DNA from: Acholeplasmataceae bacterium
GTDB lineage: Bacteria > Bacillota_I > Bacilli_A > Acholeplasmatales > Acholeplasmataceae
Direction of reading: 5' to 3'
DNA length: 64,000 nt
NCBI GenBank assembly: GCA_021108415.1
Contig: JAIOQX010000006.1
Span: 1 to 64,000 of the forward strand
How positions within the stretch are numbered: the stretch's first letter is position 1; each line of letters opens with the position of its first letter. Shown here one piece after another: positions 61,224-64,000 of this stretch. The notes beneath the pieces are model-generated. The model was not told the DNA's origin. It saw only the letters and a program-made list of their open reading frames with translations, and ran no database searches. Made by a program: the position numbers and the translations under genes.

Positions 61224-61622
61224 TTAGATATTTTTGATTACTTTTCTAACATAGTTGACTAATATGTCAACTTTTTCTTTATCTAAAACATCTTCTCTTA
61301 CACTTAATTCTATTCCTTTTGCGACAATTACTTTTCGAAATAAATAATCCTTGTCATTTTTAGACTTGTCTACTTCTAAATCAACATCAACGTTCATCTC
61401 TCCTTTGAGTAGTTTTTCTCTAATAACATCAAGTGGCAAATACTTCTCTTGATATGCCTTAATCAACTTTAATTCTTTCAGGTTAATTTCTGAATAGTAA
61501 CTATACATACCATCTTCTTTTGGTGGTGTCAATAAGCCTTTGCTCACATAATATCTAATTGTTCTTACAGTAACACTAGCAGCTTCAGCTAGTTCACTAA
61601 TCTTATATTTGTTTTTATCCAT
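61224..61622 (-). CDS. MerR-family transcriptional regulator
   Basis: The N-terminal 70 or so residues are a MerR winged helix: YKISELAEAASVTVRTIRYYVSKGLLTPPK, then YYSEINLKELKLIKAYQEK. The short C-terminal half (132 residues in all) has charged helices and no metal-binding cysteines, so it does not look like a metal sensor. It is followed after 13 bases by the VIT-VWA gene, which it presumably controls. GAGGTAATATT precedes the ATG. The 331 bases before 61954 hold only a small palindrome (61911-61930). Confidence 0.87.
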   Translation of the reverse strand: MDKNKYKISELAEAASVTVRTIRYYVSKGLLTPPKEDGMYSYYSEINLKELKLIKAYQEKYLPLDVIREKLLKGEMNVDVDLEVDKSKNDKDYLFRKVIVAKGIELSVREDVLDKEKVDILVNYVRKVIKNI

Positions 61623-61953
61623 AATATTACCTCATTTTATATCATAATAATTTATACTACCATATGTATTATACACTATTACGTAACAATGTAAACACTT
61701 ATTTTATAAAAAAGATGCTAATTGACTTTTTGTCTACTAACATCCTATCGTTTAACCTATTAAGATATTTTTAATTTATTTTGAAATATCGGTTGAAGTC
61801 ATTCATATCTAAATTTTTTCTAACATCAGGATATCTCTTATAATTGAAAACATTCTAATAATTAAACAGTAAATCTATCTCTATAGATCTAGTAAGATTT
61901 ACAAGTCTTTCTATAGCTTTGAAAGCTATAAACATTTATAGTAAACCCCTTCA

Positions 61954-62100
61954 TTAATTTCTCTTAATTTTATGTTTACAACTAATTTCATATAATAATG
62001 ACCTGTATTTCTCTTCAAAAGCCGATAAATGCTTATATAAGACATTTCTAATACCTTTCACATACTTAATTATTGATGAAATTATTTTATTCCGAGGCAT
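61954..62100 (-). CDS. Small basic ORF (48 codons)
   Basis: A 48-residue basic frame starting MPRNKIISSIIKYVK and ending KHKIKRN, opening 24 bases after the stop of the GIY-YIG gene, with GGAAAG three bases before the ATG. A perfect AACTTTTAAAAGTT palindrome lies just upstream. I cannot tell whether it is expressed; length and composition are compatible with a small peptide or with chance. Confidence 0.35.
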   Translation of the reverse strand: MPRNKIISSIIKYVKGIRNVLYKHLSAFEEKYRSLLYEISCKHKIKRN

Positions 62101-62124
62101 TTTCTTTCCAACTTTTAAAAGTTA

Positions 62125-62862
62125 CTAATGTAAATTTGATACTTTTTTAATTGCAATCTTATTTTTTTTAATGTTTCCTTCCATCGTATAAAGTCCATAA
62201 TAGCCTTGATACACCCAAATAGCTGTATTATTTTCATTCCCATCAATATTTGTGTTCATTTTAAACCCATTTTCAAGCACATACATGTAGATTTCATGTA
62301 ATTGGACAGGATTTAAATCAGTTCCATCTTCATATACAATATCTATAGATGGTTTTTCGATTTGAGCAATTTTTTCACGGAACTTACCTTTTATAATTGC
62401 TTCTTTGAATCCACCATTCATCTTGCCGCCCCAAGTTCTATTGCACATGAATTTCTCAGGAATTGTATTAATATATTTGTCTTCATAAAAATATGTTGAT
62501 TTAGTATTTAATATATAAATTCGTGTTGTATCTAATGGTCTAAAACTAGCAATTGACATTATAGAATTTTCAACATATCCAAATATCAATCTATCAAAAG
62601 ATTTTCTCTTATGCCAGTGTTTATATATTCTTTTGAAAATATCATCAGACGTTCCTATATATGCTTGAGAATATTCATCTAGAACTAGCATATAATAGCC
62701 CGGTACTTCTTTAAAATCATTCAATTTTTTCACTTCTTCAAATCTAGGATTTCTTACTAAAAAACTATCTATACACTCATTAAATTCTTTTTTATTAAGT
62801 GATTCGAAATATTTCATGTTTATATCGTAGTTAATCAAGGCATAAACAGCTTGTTTCCTCAT
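62125..62862 (-). CDS. GIY-YIG domain protein
   Basis: A 245-residue protein. The GIY-YIG nuclease core is in the middle: PGYYMLVLDEYSQAYIGTSDDIFKRIYKHWHKRK (about 54-87), where Y-x-L, YIG and the arginine are all in place, and the catalytic glutamate lies in FYEDKYINT (about 130). N- and C-terminal regions are of unknown fold. This subtype is common in Firmicute accessory regions. The start lies six bases after a small upstream frame (62868-62987). Confidence 0.8.
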   Translation of the reverse strand: MRKQAVYALINYDINMKYFESLNKKEFNECIDSFLVRNPRFEEVKKLNDFKEVPGYYMLVLDEYSQAYIGTSDDIFKRIYKHWHKRKSFDRLIFGYVENSIMSIASFRPLDTTRIYILNTKSTYFYEDKYINTIPEKFMCNRTWGGKMNGGFKEAIIKGKFREKIAQIEKPSIDIVYEDGTDLNPVQLHEIYMYVLENGFKMNTNIDGNENNTAIWVYQGYYGLYTMEGNIKKNKIAIKKVSNLH

Positions 62863-62867
62863 CCAGT

Positions 62868-62987
62868 CTAAATGGTATCTTCCCCGGTACGAAAACTGTT
62901 TACACTATTCATAACAACATAATTTTCTCTGGTTAATTTTAACCCATTTTTTGTTTCTCGTATATTTAATCCAAAATGCTTAATCAT
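62868..62987 (-). CDS. Small ORF between the DUF1643 and GIY-YIG genes (39 codons)
   Basis: A frame of 39 residues beginning MIKHFGLNIRETKNG and ending FRTGEDTI. GAGG lies 5 bases before the ATG and the stop is five bases before the GIY-YIG start. The spacing on both sides (42 and 5 bases) is that of an operon, which favours a real small gene or a leader controlling the nuclease gene. Confidence 0.5.
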   Translation of the reverse strand: MIKHFGLNIRETKNGLKLTRENYVVMNSVNSFRTGEDTI

Positions 62988-63029
62988 ATTTTCCTCACCC
63001 TTTAACCTTTAGTTTGTTGCTTTTAATTA

Positions 63030-63557
63030 CTATTTAACTTCATTTTCTATCTCATATATTTTTAACATTGATTTATTAACTGAAATATATAAAGGATGTT
63101 TAGGATTGCCTGATAAATTAGTATCAAAACACAGCCAATCATTTCCGTATTCTTTAGACATATCAAATATTTCTCTTAAACACTCTATCAAATACGATCT
63201 AATTGTTATAATATTGCCCCATGCAGCAACAACGGGTTGATTTGGATACTTCTCTAAAACCTTCTTTATTTCAACTAGGTTCCTTTTATGAATCAAAAAA
63301 CTCAATTCTTTATCCAAACCTTTTGGGTTTGTTGCTCTTTGTGGATAAATATTTAGCATAATCCAACCATCAAAACTATGATGAATCATCATTTTCTTTA
63401 TTTTAGTTAAAGTTTTATCTAGGTTATTAGGTTCAGCTGTGCTGGGATTTACTCCAAAAACTATAAGTGGATTGCTTCCTTTTTCACCTAACACATACCT
63501 TGAACTATTGTTATCTTCATTTACATATATCCAATTAGTTTTTTCACTGACATTCAC
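63030..63557 (-). CDS. DUF1643 family protein
   Basis: The 175-residue product has the DUF1643 signature: IVFGVNPSTAEPNNLDKTL (FIMLNPSTAD..DPT in the family), then WIMLNIYPQRATNPKGL, and later VVAAWGN. The fold has no proven activity; members are often near phage or mobile genes. It starts at a GTG (63557), a few bases after GGTGATTAT. Upstream lies a 101-base gap to the RNase III-like gene. Confidence 0.82.
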   Translation of the reverse strand: MNVSEKTNWIYVNEDNNSSRYVLGEKGSNPLIVFGVNPSTAEPNNLDKTLTKIKKMMIHHSFDGWIMLNIYPQRATNPKGLDKELSFLIHKRNLVEIKKVLEKYPNQPVVAAWGNIITIRSYLIECLREIFDMSKEYGNDWLCFDTNLSGNPKHPLYISVNKSMLKIYEIENEVK

Positions 63558-63658
63558 ATAATCACCAAATCTTTCATATAGTTTTTTATTGTTTAGTTGA
63601 CATAAATTTCAAGATAACTTTATCTAGTGCTCTAATATTGTAATTAAGATAGTAAGAT

Positions 63659-64000
63659 TTAATTATCTGTTAAAAGAATTTCTGTTTTATCAACAAGATT
63701 TATTCTTTCTGCAAATAGTGTTGCTTTATCTATTCCTTCACTTAGATATATAGCACCTATAATAGCTTCAATTGATGTTGCTAGTTTTTTAGTTCCATCC
63801 AAATCTGTATTTTTGCTAAATAGAAAGTCTTTTATCTCAAATCTAGCACCTATCATTTCCAGGTGTTTATTTGTCTCTATTTTTTGAAATTCATTAGTTA
63901 TATCCATTTTTGATATGTGAGGATTATTCTTATATGCTTTGGAAGTAAGAATCAATTTAATGATATGGTCTCCAACAACAGCCAATGAATCTTGACTTAT
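63659..64000 (-). CDS. RNase III-domain protein, cut off by the window edge
   Basis: The frame is open to the last base, so the N-terminus is missing. The visible part (about 113 residues) matches an RNase III domain: DSLAVVGDHIIKLIL in the place of ERLEFLGD-x-x-L, and LATSIEAIIGAIYLSEGIDKA in the place of ADTVEALIGA-x-x-x-D-G. The first metal aspartate and a later glutamate are kept, but two usual acidic ligands (E in LEFLGD, D before the EA motif) are A and T here. No double-stranded-RNA-binding domain follows. It may be a mini-RNase III-like or inactive form. Confidence 0.7.
   Translation of the reverse strand: MSQDSLAVVGDHIIKLILTSKAYKNNPHISKMDITNEFQKIETNKHLEMIGARFEIKDFLFSKNTDLDGTKKLATSIEAIIGAIYLSEGIDKATLFAERINLVDKTEILLTDN

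Noticed and set aside
63558..63658. Upstream extension of the DUF1643 frame
   Set aside because: About 18 more codons are open, but contain no start codon with a ribosome site; GTG 63557 is better supported.
1..64000. CRISPR array, Cas genes, rRNA, integrase or IS element
   Set aside because: No regularly spaced repeats and no DDE, serine or tyrosine recombinase motifs were seen; LRR-coding DNA gives only protein-level repetition.

Overview
The window is AT-rich DNA with very dense gene packing. Trp is read from TGG, and TGA is used as a real stop (for example at 596-598 and in ATGA overlaps), so the Mycoplasma code is excluded. The small housekeeping set (purine nucleoside phosphorylase, deoxynucleoside kinase, DEAD-box helicase, ECF-type vitamin transporter) and the protein style suggest a standard-code Mollicute, of the Acholeplasma or Izemoplasma kind. 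A low-GC Firmicute cannot be excluded. Almost everything from 9.7 kb onward is on the minus strand, and most of it is accessory.

Region 1 (1-9.6 kb): a membrane protein overlapping a purine nucleoside phosphorylase; an AbiE-type toxin-antitoxin pair; a remnant of a sensor kinase; a promoter-driven structured small RNA (about 3736-3882); a membrane protein; a deoxynucleoside kinase; a DEAD-box RNA helicase with a terminator hairpin in its leader; and a cobalamin-riboswitch operon (B12-capture lipoprotein, small anchored DUF4430 protein, ECF S-component).

Region 2 (9.7-25.8 kb), a defence island. In transcription order on the minus strand it holds a TnsA-like nuclease, an SNF2-type helicase with a DUF4391 protein, type III Mod and Res, a SIR2-domain protein, an OLD-like ATPase/TOPRIM protein, a TPR plus cold-shock-domain protein, and an RnlA-like toxin with its RnlB-like antitoxin. 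One small gene diverges on the plus strand.

Region 3 (25.9-37.2 kb): a tightly overlapping operon of a HAD-NrdG fusion, anaerobic ribonucleotide reductase NrdD, a thymidylate-kinase-like protein and four cytoplasmic leucine-rich-repeat proteins. One of these is a glycosyltransferase-Sel1-LRR-metallophosphatase fusion and another an AAA-like-LRR fusion. I know of no described system with this composition, and it is the best candidate here for something new.

Region 4 (37.3-51.5 kb): a DUF2130 coiled-coil protein; a MoxR ATPase with a VWA/metallopeptidase partner and three unknown proteins whose starts appear to be AUA, AUU/AUC and UUG behind strong ribosome sites; an alternative sigma factor; a DUF262 protein; and an ADP-ribose set (ADP-ribosylglycohydrolase, VWA, macro domain). 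It is headed by an SAM-I riboswitch in front of an unknown gene.

Region 5 (51.5-64 kb): a GNAT protein, a LEM-3-type GIY-YIG nuclease, a WYL-like regulator with small genes, a polynucleotide-kinase-like protein, a tRNA-Lys 3'-end remnant with its terminator (possible attachment scar), a second sigma-70 factor, a MerR plus VIT-VWA pair, a second GIY-YIG protein with small ORFs, a DUF1643 protein and a truncated RNase III-like protein. No integrase, transposase, CRISPR array, rRNA or intact tRNA was seen.
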